Assembly (NCBI GenBank): GCA_937916355.1
Contig: CALFTM010000072.1
Coordinates: 1-63,252 of the forward strand
Direction of reading: 5' to 3'
Origin: an uncultured Bacteroidales bacterium
Lineage (GTDB): Bacteria > Bacteroidota > Bacteroidia > Bacteroidales > Paludibacteraceae
Length of the DNA stretch: 63,252 bases
The notes under the pieces are model-generated. The model ran no database searches. It saw nothing but the letters and a program-made list of their open reading frames with translations, and was not told the origin of the DNA. Positions 7,063 through 16,143 of this stretch are shown piece after piece. Within the stretch, counting starts at the first letter, position 1; every line of letters starts with the position of its first letter. The position numbers and the translations under genes are program-made.

Positions 7063-9195
7063 TTAGAAGAAGAATGAACGGTTGTCTTCAACCTCCGCTT
7101 CTTCCATCATAGTTCCTACCAAGTGGCTGTACACGTATCGGCGTACATTCTCTTTTACATTTTCTGCATTCACTTCTGCTGCTGGAGATTCAGAAGTGCT
7201 GAGGACGCGGAATGCGTAAACACCTCTATCACCCTTGATTTCTCCGACTTGGTTGTCTTTTGATTGAGCGATCTTAGCGATAAGAGCTGGCTCTCTACCT
7301 ACGTTCGGAATAGAAATCATATTCATGGAAACTGTTACAGTATCAATCTTACCGATTGCTGTCAAATCTCCTGCAGGGTCGATTTCAGCCTCCAATTTTT
7401 CAGCTTTCATGTCTTTGATAACCGCTCTCTTAAGTTGGTTTTGTGCGATCTCATTGGAGAAAGGAATGTAGAGAGGATTTCCTGAAAGCTCATCCCAATA
7501 ACCGTTTTCAACTACATCAGTCAAAACTGTTGCGATGTACATGCTAACACCAGTGTTATCCACAACTCTAAACGGTTTAGGACAAACTTCATTCAACTCT
7601 GCATCGAATGCCCATTTTACGATTTGTCGTCCGTCGCTGACAACGATGAGGTCATGTTGGTTTTCTGTTATTGGTCCAAGAGGTCTAACTATATAGTTCC
7701 CCTCTTCAGCAGCCTTCATGAACTTCTCTTTGGTGTTGTTGATTGATATGAAGTTGTTGGCTTTGTCAAATGCCTCTTCTTCTGTCTTCTTTCCCGGAAC
7801 AACCTTGTTTGCAATGATTGCAATGCGAACTTTCTTTACAGGAGCAGTCTTTTGGTTCACCTTCACTACTAACACTGCTTGAGGAGTAGATACTTTTACG
7901 ACATCTCCTACTTTTGCAGAGAAGACGATGCTGTCAAACTCTGCTGAGCCAGAAAGTCCTTCACGAAGCCAGCCCCACTCACCACCAGTTTGGCGACCAT
8001 TAGGGTCTGCGGAGTGCTTTTGTGCGATTTCCTTGAAATCAGCACCTGCTTTTATAACTGCGATAAGACTATCTGCACGGTTTGTTGCATCTTCGATAGA
8101 TGTGCCTCCCACTGCGATAGCGTTTACATTCACAGAATCTGCACGACTGATCACATTAGACAAGACCCTTGCAGTTTTGTATGTAGTTCCATCCAAAACG
8201 ACAGGAGCCACAGAATCTTTCTTTGCAGAGAATGCGAAATCTTTGAATATAGGGTCGATTTCACTCTCAGTTCTGTAGAAACCGTTGAACGGATAGTTAG
8301 GGTCACTTTCTTGAGAAACGAAGTAAGGAAGTTCGTTTTCTCCGATAGTCTTAAAGTCTTCCGCTGTTGCATTTATTTTTTCTGCAGTTTCCTCGAAATC
8401 TAACTCTGTTGCGGTGATATTGAATGCGACACACTTAACATCTCTAAACTTTTCAGTTTTGAAGTTCTCTTTCTTCTCTTCATATTTCTTTTTGAGGTCT
8501 GCCTCAGAAGGAACGAAAGTAGAATCTGCCAAAGTGCTGTATTGTTTAGATACAAGAGCGACTTTCTTTTCGTTTTTATAAATCTCTTTCAAAAAGTTGA
8601 TTTCAGCTTTTGGAGCACTCATTGCGCTTGCAACCAATTTATTAAGCTTGTCTGTCAAGATCTGCTCTTGGATTCTCTTCTCCCAGAAGAGCCAGTATGA
8701 TTTTAAGCTTTTTCCCTCTTCATCAACGATGCCTTGTTCTTCTTCCTCTTCAATTTTTGCCAAAACTTGATACAAGATACTTGGGTCAAATTGTTGGTTT
8801 TGGTTGTAGAAAAGAGGAATTTGACGCATCATTGGATGAGGATTGTCGCCCAATGTCGCTTCTTTTAGTTCTGAAGGAGTGACAGAAAGTCCGGTGGCTT
8901 CTGATTCATTGTTCAAAACTTCAGATTGGATGAATGAGTTCCATGCAGCATCACGCACCTCCCCTTCTTTCAGGTTCTGTCCAGAAGCTTGGAAGATGTT
9001 TGACATTACAGAAACTTGTTTTTGGAAGTTAGGTGCAGACATTGTTTTTCCTTCAACACTACCCACATCATTTTTCCCACTTCTAATTGAAGGGATGTTT
9101 TGGATAGCATCACCTACGACAAACGCCAAAAGCGCAAAGAGAATAGCTCCGATAAGGAGTTTTTTACGTTCTCTAATTTGTTCTAATGTAGCCAT
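7063..9195 (-). CDS. PpiD-like peptidyl-prolyl isomerase / SurA N-terminal domain foldase
   Basis: A membrane-anchored periplasmic folding factor of 710 residues. The N-terminus MATLEQIRERKKLL is followed by one transmembrane helix (LIGAILFALLAFVVGDAI, about residues 14-31). A SurA_N-like chaperone region comes next, then a parvulin domain around residues 340-460 with HSADPNGRQTGGEWGWL and FDSIVFSAKVGD. The C-terminal half is a second chaperone-like region. It probably helps outer-membrane and secreted proteins fold, which fits an organism with type IX secretion. It lies downstream of lptC with a 146-base gap and ends at a terminator. Confidence 0.9.
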   Translation of the reverse strand: MATLEQIRERKKLLIGAILFALLAFVVGDAIQNIPSIRSGKNDVGSVEGKTMSAPNFQKQVSVMSNIFQASGQNLKEGEVRDAAWNSFIQSEVLNNESEATGLSVTPSELKEATLGDNPHPMMRQIPLFYNQNQQFDPSILYQVLAKIEEEEEQGIVDEEGKSLKSYWLFWEKRIQEQILTDKLNKLVASAMSAPKAEINFLKEIYKNEKKVALVSKQYSTLADSTFVPSEADLKKKYEEKKENFKTEKFRDVKCVAFNITATELDFEETAEKINATAEDFKTIGENELPYFVSQESDPNYPFNGFYRTESEIDPIFKDFAFSAKKDSVAPVVLDGTTYKTARVLSNVISRADSVNVNAIAVGGTSIEDATNRADSLIAVIKAGADFKEIAQKHSADPNGRQTGGEWGWLREGLSGSAEFDSIVFSAKVGDVVKVSTPQAVLVVKVNQKTAPVKKVRIAIIANKVVPGKKTEEEAFDKANNFISINNTKEKFMKAAEEGNYIVRPLGPITENQHDLIVVSDGRQIVKWAFDAELNEVCPKPFRVVDNTGVSMYIATVLTDVVENGYWDELSGNPLYIPFSNEIAQNQLKRAVIKDMKAEKLEAEIDPAGDLTAIGKIDTVTVSMNMISIPNVGREPALIAKIAQSKDNQVGEIKGDRGVYAFRVLSTSESPAAEVNAENVKENVRRYVYSHLVGTMMEEAEVEDNRSFFF

Positions 9196-9251
9196 TATTA
9201 GTTATTATTTATTGTTTTTGTTACGTTGTAATTCATGCAAAAATTCCAATT

Positions 9252-9268
9252 TGTAGAATTGGCGCACG
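9252..9268. repeat. Inverted repeat CCAATT-N5-AATTGG in the ppiD-like gene leader
   Basis: A perfect 6-bp inverted repeat about 57 bases upstream of the ppiD-like start codon. It could be an mRNA hairpin or a protein site, and there is no evidence to choose between these. Confidence 0.3.
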
Positions 9269-9341
9269 AAAATACAAAATATATTCGTTATGAGGAAATA
9301 TTATTAAACGAAATATTCAACAATTTCAAATTATCTTAGAA

Positions 9342-9923
9342 TTACTCTTCGATAGGGAAGATTCCTTCGGGTTTTTTGATAGAGTATTTGGTGAAGGTTT
9401 GGTTGGATTCAAACCCTTGTCCGTAAATGATTTTGTCTTTTTGTGTGATTTTGATTTTTCCGTTGGAGTAGACCCTCTCTTCTTTTTCATTCCAGAAAAG
9501 CTGGTCGCATTCAAAATGTTCTCCTTCCAAGTTCATGGCATGGACGCTATCTTTTAGATCCCATAATTTTTGCTCTGTGTAGTAGATGGCTTTTTTGCTC
9601 TCTATTTCTGCATCTACGATCATTTCGGGGGTGAACCTGTCAAAGTGTATGCCTTCCGGAAAATCCCAATAGGGGTCTTCTACTTTGTCGTAGACTTTCC
9701 ATATTTTGGCGTTGATTCTATAGCGGGTGATGCCGGAGTCGGACACTAAGGTGGAGACATCCGCAGCACTCAGACTTGGAATGGAGGCTCTATCAGAAAC
9801 CTCAATCACCTCTTTTTTATCAGAACATGAACTGAAAAGAGAGAGTGTAAAAAGACATACAACAGTCCCAAGTAGGACTGTTATATGCCTTTTGATTTTA
9901 TCACTGTTAAAAACCACGTTCAA
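9342..9923 (-). CDS. lptC: LPS export ABC transporter periplasmic protein LptC
   Basis: Bridges the inner-membrane LptBFG transporter and periplasmic LptA in lipopolysaccharide transport. It is 193 residues, with a hydrophobic N-terminal segment (residues ~14-31) ending in LFSSCSDKK, which looks like a lipobox and is common in Bacteroidota LptC. The body carries the LptC beta-jellyroll pattern (ITRYRINAKIW, AIYYTEQKLWDLKD, DQLFWNEKEERVYSNGKIKI). It starts 6 bases after the TPR protein gene. waaA at 60992 belongs to the same envelope pathway. Confidence 0.9.
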   Translation of the reverse strand: MNVVFNSDKIKRHITVLLGTVVCLFTLSLFSSCSDKKEVIEVSDRASIPSLSAADVSTLVSDSGITRYRINAKIWKVYDKVEDPYWDFPEGIHFDRFTPEMIVDAEIESKKAIYYTEQKLWDLKDSVHAMNLEGEHFECDQLFWNEKEERVYSNGKIKITQKDKIIYGQGFESNQTFTKYSIKKPEGIFPIEE

Positions 9924-9929
9924 TGACTC

Positions 9930-11294
9930 TTATTTTCCTCTAACCGTAGTCTTTTCGTTGATCCAACCAGGAACTGTGAATGAAGCACCTTCTGTAAGGT
10001 TTCTCATGAACAACTCTGTCTTGTCTGGATAAACTTGCTTGTAAGAGTTGATCATCTTGTTGACGTTCGCAGCGCAAGAAGGATCTACTGCTTTAGCTTT
10101 CTCCAGTTTGTCTACTGCAGCCCAGAATGCGGTCTGCTTCAATACGTAGTCGTCAGAGATGTTGGTGTTTTCTGCATAGAGCATTGCGATAAGGATGTAG
10201 GCATTTGCCATGTCTGACCTGTAGTTCAATGCAGCGCGAGCAGCTTCACGAGAAGCAGAAGGGTTGCCCAATTCTTTGTAGATGGTTGCGACCTTCATTT
10301 GCAACTTAGCCTTTTCTGTATTGTCACTCTCCAAAGAGATTGCCTCTTTAAAGTACTTCAAAGCAGTTGAGCGGTCTTTTTTAGAGTATGCTTGTTGTGC
10401 CAAACCTCTTGCAGAAGAGGCTGTTGGGTCAACTGCATGTTTGTAAGCTGCCGCTTTGAAATATACTGCAGAGTTTTCACAATCAGCGATACCGTAAAGA
10501 CGAGTCACCATGTTCAAGAATGCTTTGTCGTTCTTTTTGGATTCTACTTGAGAAGAGTAGATCTTGTCCAAAGTAGAACATTCTGCCGCACCTGATTTTG
10601 CAAATGTTGCATCCAAACTGTTTTTGATTAGCGTAAAGTTTGCTGAGTCTTTTTCATCACCAGATTGTATGCGTTCTGCCACAAGAGGAGAAAGTTTCAA
10701 GTAGTCGTCGATGTAGGTTTGACGGAAAGTCTCCTTGTTGGCAGCAAAGAATCTATCAGAAAGCACGAAATACTTTTGGTATGCAGCTGCTTTCAATTTA
10801 GAACCTTCTGCTTCGATTGCTTGTTTCAACCACTCGTAAGCCGCACCTTTTTGTGGGTCGCGAGCATCAGGACAATAATCGATGTAGTCCATAGCCTTTT
10901 CAGCGAGAATTTGGTGCTTATTCATCTTTCTGTCGTTTCCGAAGTATTTGATTCTGTCATCGTATACCTTCATCAACTTATCGAAAAGCTTGTTCTGCGC
11001 ATTTGCATCTTTTGCTTCTTTAGCCTTTTCGATCTGGTATGCTATGATTTTAGGTCCATAGATGTAAATGTTTTTAGAAGAAGCAGGACAGTTAGCATAC
11101 ACTTTCTCCCAAAATTGAGCTGCACTTACGTAGTCTTTTTGTTTAGCGTATGATGGGAACAAACTCAAGTTGGTCAGACAGTCGATACTATCTTGCCCTG
11201 TTCCATACTTTGTGCCACTTTGAATGCCTGTTGCGGCGAAAGCAGCAGATGCGAAAGCCATCATCGCTCCTAATAAAATAACTCTTTTTTTCAT
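9930..11294 (-). CDS. Secreted TPR-repeat protein
   Basis: A 454-residue protein with a cleavable signal peptide (MKKRVILLGAMMAFASAAFA, cleavage near residue 20), so it is periplasmic or surface-exposed. The body is helical, with TPR-like repeats. The clearest are around residues 290-400, where phrases such as ARGLAQQAYSKKDRSTALKYF and ATIYKELGNPSASREAARAA occur. TPR proteins are protein-protein scaffolds; the partner is unknown. It sits between an outer-membrane protein gene and lptC, the order also found in other Bacteroidales, which suggests a role in envelope assembly (inference). Confidence 0.8.
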   Translation of the reverse strand: MKKRVILLGAMMAFASAAFAATGIQSGTKYGTGQDSIDCLTNLSLFPSYAKQKDYVSAAQFWEKVYANCPASSKNIYIYGPKIIAYQIEKAKEAKDANAQNKLFDKLMKVYDDRIKYFGNDRKMNKHQILAEKAMDYIDYCPDARDPQKGAAYEWLKQAIEAEGSKLKAAAYQKYFVLSDRFFAANKETFRQTYIDDYLKLSPLVAERIQSGDEKDSANFTLIKNSLDATFAKSGAAECSTLDKIYSSQVESKKNDKAFLNMVTRLYGIADCENSAVYFKAAAYKHAVDPTASSARGLAQQAYSKKDRSTALKYFKEAISLESDNTEKAKLQMKVATIYKELGNPSASREAARAALNYRSDMANAYILIAMLYAENTNISDDYVLKQTAFWAAVDKLEKAKAVDPSCAANVNKMINSYKQVYPDKTELFMRNLTEGASFTVPGWINEKTTVRGK

Positions 11295-11335
11295 CTCCGT
11301 TTTATTTTATAGTTTTTTTTGTTTATTCTTTTGTT

Positions 11336-12595
11336 TTAGTTCAGTCTTCTCTTTTCAAACCAACGCTCGTTGATTGTGGCATTGAGCGTAAATTTGAAAT
11401 ATTGCTCTCTTATCAAGGATTCTGAAACAGACCCGTTGTGTCCGTATTCAAAAGTGATGTTAAGGAGCGTCGGGTTTGTTCCCTTTCTCAAAGGGAGTCC
11501 CCAGCCGGTCGTGAGCGAGAAGGAACTAAGCTGTTCTCCGTTCACCTCATAATAGGATTTGGAGAAGTTTGCGCCGATGCGGTAGGATACCCTTTGAAAG
11601 TAGGCTCTTCCGTTGGCATCGGGGGTTAGCTGAGCTCCAGCAGAGATTTTATTTCTGTCCTGAAACTCCTTTTCTCCGAAAAATCTGGAGTCCGACCACA
11701 TTTCTCTCTTATAGTCCAATCCAATTAAAAACACGTCTGAGTATTGATAAACCAGACCCGCACCGAAGTGCATTGGTAGGTCGAAGTTGTTGTCAAAGTT
11801 CAATACAACTGTGTCCGTCGTGATAATCTCTTGGGTTGCGTCCGCATTGAGTTTGGATTTCAGTTGGCAGACACCTCCGATTGTAAGAGAGTGTTTTTGT
11901 TTTATCGGGATGATTGCCTGCAAGCCGAAAAGTCCGGAAATGTCTTTGACGGAGATCTCCCTCGTCATTGTTGTCGGGTGGTAGGTTGACTCGTCAAAGG
12001 AAGAGATGCTGTTATGTCGGATTGTTCCAAAATTGAATTGGAAATTTCCTCCTACAGCCAACCATTTGAATGGTCTTAAACTCAAACCTGCGTAGACTTG
12101 TGATATTCCTCCTTCTCCTGCATATTGGTAAGTAGTTGTAAGAGACCCGGAAGAGATGCTTGAAGCATTTGTCTCGGTTAGTTGGAAATCGTAACCTACG
12201 ACAGAGTAGGGTTGTATACCCGCACTAAACGCGATCCATCTTCGGATTGGGAATTGTAATGCGATAAATTCCAGATTTCCGCTGCCTGTCGTCGATTTTG
12301 CCTCTGCTCCCTCTTGATGTGATACTTGGAAACTTACTCCCGCATCAAAACGGAAATTAAGAGAGTCTATGGCAGTATAAGACGCTGGGTTGGCAGGGTT
12401 GATGAACTGCGTCGGACGTAATCCAAAAGAGAGTCCTCCCATCGCGCGCGCTTGCCCGAAGCCCCCGTCTATGACATTACCATAACCATAGCGAGAGTAT
12501 GGCGAACTCGTATTATGTTGTGCTTGTAGAGCCACTACGCTAAGCAGGCTCGCACAAATCATGACAATTACCTTTGAAAAAATATTTTTTCTCAT
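11336..12595 (-). CDS. Predicted outer-membrane beta-barrel protein
   Basis: A 419-residue protein with a signal peptide (MRKNIFSKVIVMICASLLSVVALQA, ~25 residues) and alternating hydrophobic and polar strands typical of outer-membrane barrels. The N-terminal motif SSPYSRYGYGNV, then GLRPTQFINPANPASY, recalls the FadL-like barrel proteins of Bacteroidota. The transported substrate is unknown. Its ATG overlaps the coaX stop codon (ATGA at 12592-12595), so translation is probably coupled. It is conserved next to coaX in Bacteroidales as far as I recall. Confidence 0.78.
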   Translation of the reverse strand: MRKNIFSKVIVMICASLLSVVALQAQHNTSSPYSRYGYGNVIDGGFGQARAMGGLSFGLRPTQFINPANPASYTAIDSLNFRFDAGVSFQVSHQEGAEAKSTTGSGNLEFIALQFPIRRWIAFSAGIQPYSVVGYDFQLTETNASSISSGSLTTTYQYAGEGGISQVYAGLSLRPFKWLAVGGNFQFNFGTIRHNSISSFDESTYHPTTMTREISVKDISGLFGLQAIIPIKQKHSLTIGGVCQLKSKLNADATQEIITTDTVVLNFDNNFDLPMHFGAGLVYQYSDVFLIGLDYKREMWSDSRFFGEKEFQDRNKISAGAQLTPDANGRAYFQRVSYRIGANFSKSYYEVNGEQLSSFSLTTGWGLPLRKGTNPTLLNITFEYGHNGSVSESLIREQYFKFTLNATINERWFEKRRLN

Positions 12596-13311
12596 CTAAA
12601 ATTAAGTATTCTGTTTAATCCGATATGCACCAGATTACTGTATGCAAATATCTGATTTTTTATTCTTTTTTCAAAACATTTGGAACTTCCTCCTGTTAAA
12701 AATATTGCAAGTTGGGGGTAAACAGCAGAAATTTGGTCTATGAACGATTGCATTTCGCCGATAACCCCATTGATGACTCCCGACGCAATGGCATCTTCTG
12801 TCGACGAACCAATCAGCGGAGCGTCATCTTTTACATCTACTAACGGAAGTTTTGCTGTAAAAGTATGTAATGCTTGGCTGCGCATGGCGATTCCGAGGGA
12901 TATGTTGCCACCGACATATTCATTTTGCGCATTTACAATGTCGTAAGTGATGGCAGTCCCAGCGTCTATCACCAAAATGTTGGTGTTGGGTTTCAAATGG
13001 TTAGCACCAACGCACACCGCAATTCGGTCTCTCCCCAGAGTCTCAGGCGTTTTGTAGAGATTTTTTAAAGGAATGGGAGTCTGATGGGAGAGGACGATGA
13101 ATTTTTTTGTGTTTTTTTGTAAAAAATCAGTAAGAGCCTCGTCTTTTTCTGTTACGAAAGAGATAATCGCTTGGGTGTATGGGTACAATTTCTGCACCTC
13201 TTCTGCCTCTTTTTTTGAAAATTTTTCATATTTATGGAAATATAACATTTCATCACCTTGAAACAAGGCGATTTTGGCAGAAGAATTTCCTTGGTCGATT
13301 ATTAAGTTCAT
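12592..13311 (-). CDS. coaX: Type III pantothenate kinase
   Basis: Phosphorylates pantothenate, the first step of coenzyme A synthesis. Motifs are IIDQGNSSAK (phosphate 1), PETLGRDRIAV and VIDAGTAITYD, all typical of CoaX. I chose ATG 13311 (MNLIIDQGNSS, 239 residues). Upstream in-frame ATGs at 13314 and 13323 are possible, but the frame's earlier TTG at 13335 lies inside the -7 promoter box at 13333-13340 and cannot be translated. It is the first gene of the series down to ppiD. Confidence 0.93.
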   Translation of the reverse strand: MNLIIDQGNSSAKIALFQGDEMLYFHKYEKFSKKEAEEVQKLYPYTQAIISFVTEKDEALTDFLQKNTKKFIVLSHQTPIPLKNLYKTPETLGRDRIAVCVGANHLKPNTNILVIDAGTAITYDIVNAQNEYVGGNISLGIAMRSQALHTFTAKLPLVDVKDDAPLIGSSTEDAIASGVINGVIGEMQSFIDQISAVYPQLAIFLTGGSSKCFEKRIKNQIFAYSNLVHIGLNRILNFR

Positions 13312-13332
13312 CATTAAGCTCATTTTGAGATG

Positions 13333-13340
13333 CAAATATA
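13333..13340 (-). promoter_or_regulatory. coaX promoter -7 box
   Basis: TATATTTG on the minus strand, an exact TAnnTTTG match, about 21 bases before the chosen start. The -33 element is not clear. It limits how far upstream coaX can start. Confidence 0.65.
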
Positions 13341-13411
13341 CAAAATTATTATCGTAGGAGAAAAATGAATGTGGTTTTAGCTTTTATCGACATCACTCTT
13401 TTTTTTTGAAA

Positions 13412-13463
13412 GTGCAAAAACTCCATCGGAGAAGGAACGGAATCTCTTCTCCGATGGAGTTTT
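13412..13463 (-). terminator. Strong terminator, 18-bp perfect stem
   Basis: AAAACTCCATCGGAGAAG at 13417-13434 is the exact inverse of 13446-13463, with an 11-base loop. The minus strand ends the stem in GGAGTTTTT. It terminates the beta-helix gene at 13498 and separates it from coaX. Confidence 0.85.
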
Positions 13464-13497
13464 AGTGATGGATTTTTATTATCCTATTAACTCTCTT

Positions 13498-16008
13498 TTA
13501 CCATCGCCCTCCGCTGCTACTGCCGGTGGAAGCTTTATAGGAGGTGTAGTTTCCTGTGGAGATGGATGGTTGGTCGGTTGTGTACAATCCGAAATTTCCT
13601 TTGAAGTATTCCATTTCTCCGTCGTAGCTGTTTCCGACGTAGAATTGATATTGTGTTGCGTCACTATATGCGCAAACAGTTGCGGTTGCTGTCTGAGGAA
13701 CTTTGAAGGCGGCCAAGACTTTCCCAGAAGTATTTGCTACCAATAGGTATTGATTGGCGGAAATATTCATGGATTGGTTGTATATATGTCCTGCAGAGCT
13801 GCTTGGAATGGATTCTGAGAACATATCTTTTGAACCTGTCGACAAAACGAATCCTCCTGTGTGGGTCCACCCGTTGTTGGTGTCGATGGGAGCGTTACCG
13901 CCTCCGGTTTGAGAGCAGACCACGATACCGCCTGATACGCTCATGCCTCCATTAGAATCCAGACCGTCTCCACCTGCTTGTGCGTAGTGGTTTCCTCCTT
14001 TGACATAGACGTAGACGGTAGAGCCATTGCTGTTAGAACTTCCGTTGGTTGCGTTCCATGCGTCGTCAGAAGATATGGCGTACGTGCTGCTTCCTTCGTT
14101 GAAGGTGATTGTCGCTCCAGAAAAAGCCTCGTACGAAGCTGGGACGTAAACATGGCCTCCGTTGAATGTGAGTGATGTTGTGCCGAAAAGAGCTTGGTCG
14201 TAAGCGGCATCAATTTCCAAGTCTCCTCCATTCACATTGATTTCAGGTGCGAGAACACCGGTGTCATAGGCTTTGATTTTTAGGGTTCCGCTGTTGATGT
14301 TTGCGATGCCGTCGACACTGATACCTTTCGGCTTCCCATTATATTTTGTGCGGCTGCTGCTCATTCCGCCACCCATTCCTCCCCATGAGTTGTTAGAAGA
14401 AGATGATGAGGAGGTGTAAGTGCCACATGCTGTGCATCCTGCATTGATGGTCAGTAAAAGATTCCCATTGTCGTCTCCAACCGTGCCAATGACGATATTC
14501 CCATCGCAGGTGATTCCCTTTCCGTAGTTGCAGGTGAGTGTGGATTCACCTCCGAGAATGCTGACATTACTATCTGCTTTGATCGCTTTGGCAGTAGCGA
14601 AAGTGTTGTCTGATAGCGAGAAATAACCACCATCGTTGGTGATGTTCAGAACACCTCCGTTGATTGTCACATTGTTGGCTTTGATGCCCTTGGAGGTTTT
14701 TGCGTCGTTGCCGATTGTGATGATAGAATTACCTCCGCTAATGATAACCGAAGAGTCTGCTTTTATGCCATATACAGAGGTTGTGTCGGTTGCCTCAATA
14801 TTATACAGACCAGAGAGGTCGATTTTGATTTCACCTCCTTGGATATAGGTGTTCCAATCACTGTTTAGTGCGCGGGCTGAGATACCATTCCCGTTTACGA
14901 CCAGTTGGGCATTCTCTTTGATTTCGATGTTTTGGTCTGATTTGATAGCGGCATTATAACTATAATCTTCATTTTCTATGAATGCGTTTTCTGCGTTGAG
15001 ATAGGTGGTCAGGAGACCTCCGCTAAAGATTGTGTTTTGCTTGCTTTTCAGTGCCTTTGAGCCTGCACCATTCACTTCAATAGTGATGTCTCCTCCTGAA
15101 ATTTCAATGATGCTGTCACATTTGATGCCCTTCACATCTTCTGCGGTAGAAAGGATGTTCACTTTTCCGGCTTCAATGCGAACCACCTCGCTACAGTCGA
15201 TACCGTCGCTTCCTGTGGAGGCGATGTTGATTGTTCCTCCGTAAACCTCAACACCATCAGCGTTGATGCCATCGCCCATGGCTTCTGTGATTTCAAGTGT
15301 TCCGCTGTAAAGTTCGATTCTTTTTGATGATTTCAGCGCATGCTGAGTTCCCCCTTTGATGTTAAGCGAGCCATCTCCAGCCCCTTCGTCGATACTGATT
15401 TTTAGTTTTGATTTTGTAGTAATCGCACCTTTTTGGGTGTTGGTCGTGCCATCTTCTATGAATGAAGAGCCTCGTAGATGGAGGTTTGCCACGAAAGAAG
15501 TTCCGTCTGCACTTTCATTCAGTATGATGGGGGAGGTTTCATTTATAAGAGAAAGATTGTCCATGACCAGTGTGTAACCGCGGTCGGGGGTGAAATTGAA
15601 CGACCCCTGAGAAGAAGTCCCCGAAAGATAGTAGACGATACCTTTTTTGTTGGCCGTTGAAGTGATGCTTACTGCCGCCCCCTCCGTTGAGACATTCAGA
15701 AGAGAATCTGCAAAAGGATTTTTGATGAGGACAGAACTCTCGTTGTAGGTTATGAAGACTGTATCTCCTGAAACCTCCTCTTCAGTTGGCGTTGCCAATT
15801 CAAATGTGAGACTGTCCACCTCTCCTGCTTCATACGATTTTCCAATACTTCCTAATGTGATTTTGGATTCGTTGAAATGTACGGTGTCATTTTCTGACAA
15901 GTCCAATTTTTCAGACACTCCACTCTTCAAGTGGAAAACAATCTTGTTTCCAGCCCATGATAATAGGGAAAAGGAAACAACCATCATTGCTACTAAATAT
16001 TTTCTCAT
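13498..16008 (-). CDS. Secreted carbohydrate-binding-domain / beta-helix-like protein (DUF4353-like)
   Basis: An 836-residue secreted protein starting at ATG 16008 (signal peptide MRKYLVAMMVVSFSLLSWAG). The earlier in-frame start lacks a signal-peptide-like N-terminus. From about residue 120 it consists of many short repeats of the form IxISGGxxxI, SDGIDCSEVV, KGIKADS and GIKANNVTING, which predict a right-handed beta-helix. A Gly/Ser/Met-rich insert (SWGGMGGGMSSS) lies near residue 550. It resembles proteins called carbohydrate-binding domain-containing (DUF4353). I saw no type IX sorting domain at the C-terminus (it ends STGSSSGGRW). The likely role is surface binding, function unproven. 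Confidence 0.75.
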   Translation of the reverse strand: MRKYLVAMMVVSFSLLSWAGNKIVFHLKSGVSEKLDLSENDTVHFNESKITLGSIGKSYEAGEVDSLTFELATPTEEEVSGDTVFITYNESSVLIKNPFADSLLNVSTEGAAVSITSTANKKGIVYYLSGTSSQGSFNFTPDRGYTLVMDNLSLINETSPIILNESADGTSFVANLHLRGSSFIEDGTTNTQKGAITTKSKLKISIDEGAGDGSLNIKGGTQHALKSSKRIELYSGTLEITEAMGDGINADGVEVYGGTINIASTGSDGIDCSEVVRIEAGKVNILSTAEDVKGIKCDSIIEISGGDITIEVNGAGSKALKSKQNTIFSGGLLTTYLNAENAFIENEDYSYNAAIKSDQNIEIKENAQLVVNGNGISARALNSDWNTYIQGGEIKIDLSGLYNIEATDTTSVYGIKADSSVIISGGNSIITIGNDAKTSKGIKANNVTINGGVLNITNDGGYFSLSDNTFATAKAIKADSNVSILGGESTLTCNYGKGITCDGNIVIGTVGDDNGNLLLTINAGCTACGTYTSSSSSSNNSWGGMGGGMSSSRTKYNGKPKGISVDGIANINSGTLKIKAYDTGVLAPEINVNGGDLEIDAAYDQALFGTTSLTFNGGHVYVPASYEAFSGATITFNEGSSTYAISSDDAWNATNGSSNSNGSTVYVYVKGGNHYAQAGGDGLDSNGGMSVSGGIVVCSQTGGGNAPIDTNNGWTHTGGFVLSTGSKDMFSESIPSSSAGHIYNQSMNISANQYLLVANTSGKVLAAFKVPQTATATVCAYSDATQYQFYVGNSYDGEMEYFKGNFGLYTTDQPSISTGNYTSYKASTGSSSGGRW

Positions 16009-16072
16009 TGTTCTATATGGTTTTGGTTTTCTATGTTGCAATTTTACAAAAAAAAAAAAACAAAAAAAATGA

Positions 16073-16108
16073 AAATAAAAAAATGGGTCGCTTTTTATAA
16101 CGACCCAT
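16073..16108 (-). terminator. ilvE terminator
   Basis: ATGGGTCG (16083-16090) pairs with CGACCCAT (16101-16108) around a 10-base loop. On the minus strand the stem runs into seven T. It lies 36 bases after ilvE. Confidence 0.85.
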
Positions 16109-16143
16109 AAAAAATTGTTGTGTAGGAATGAAATGTTTTTATA

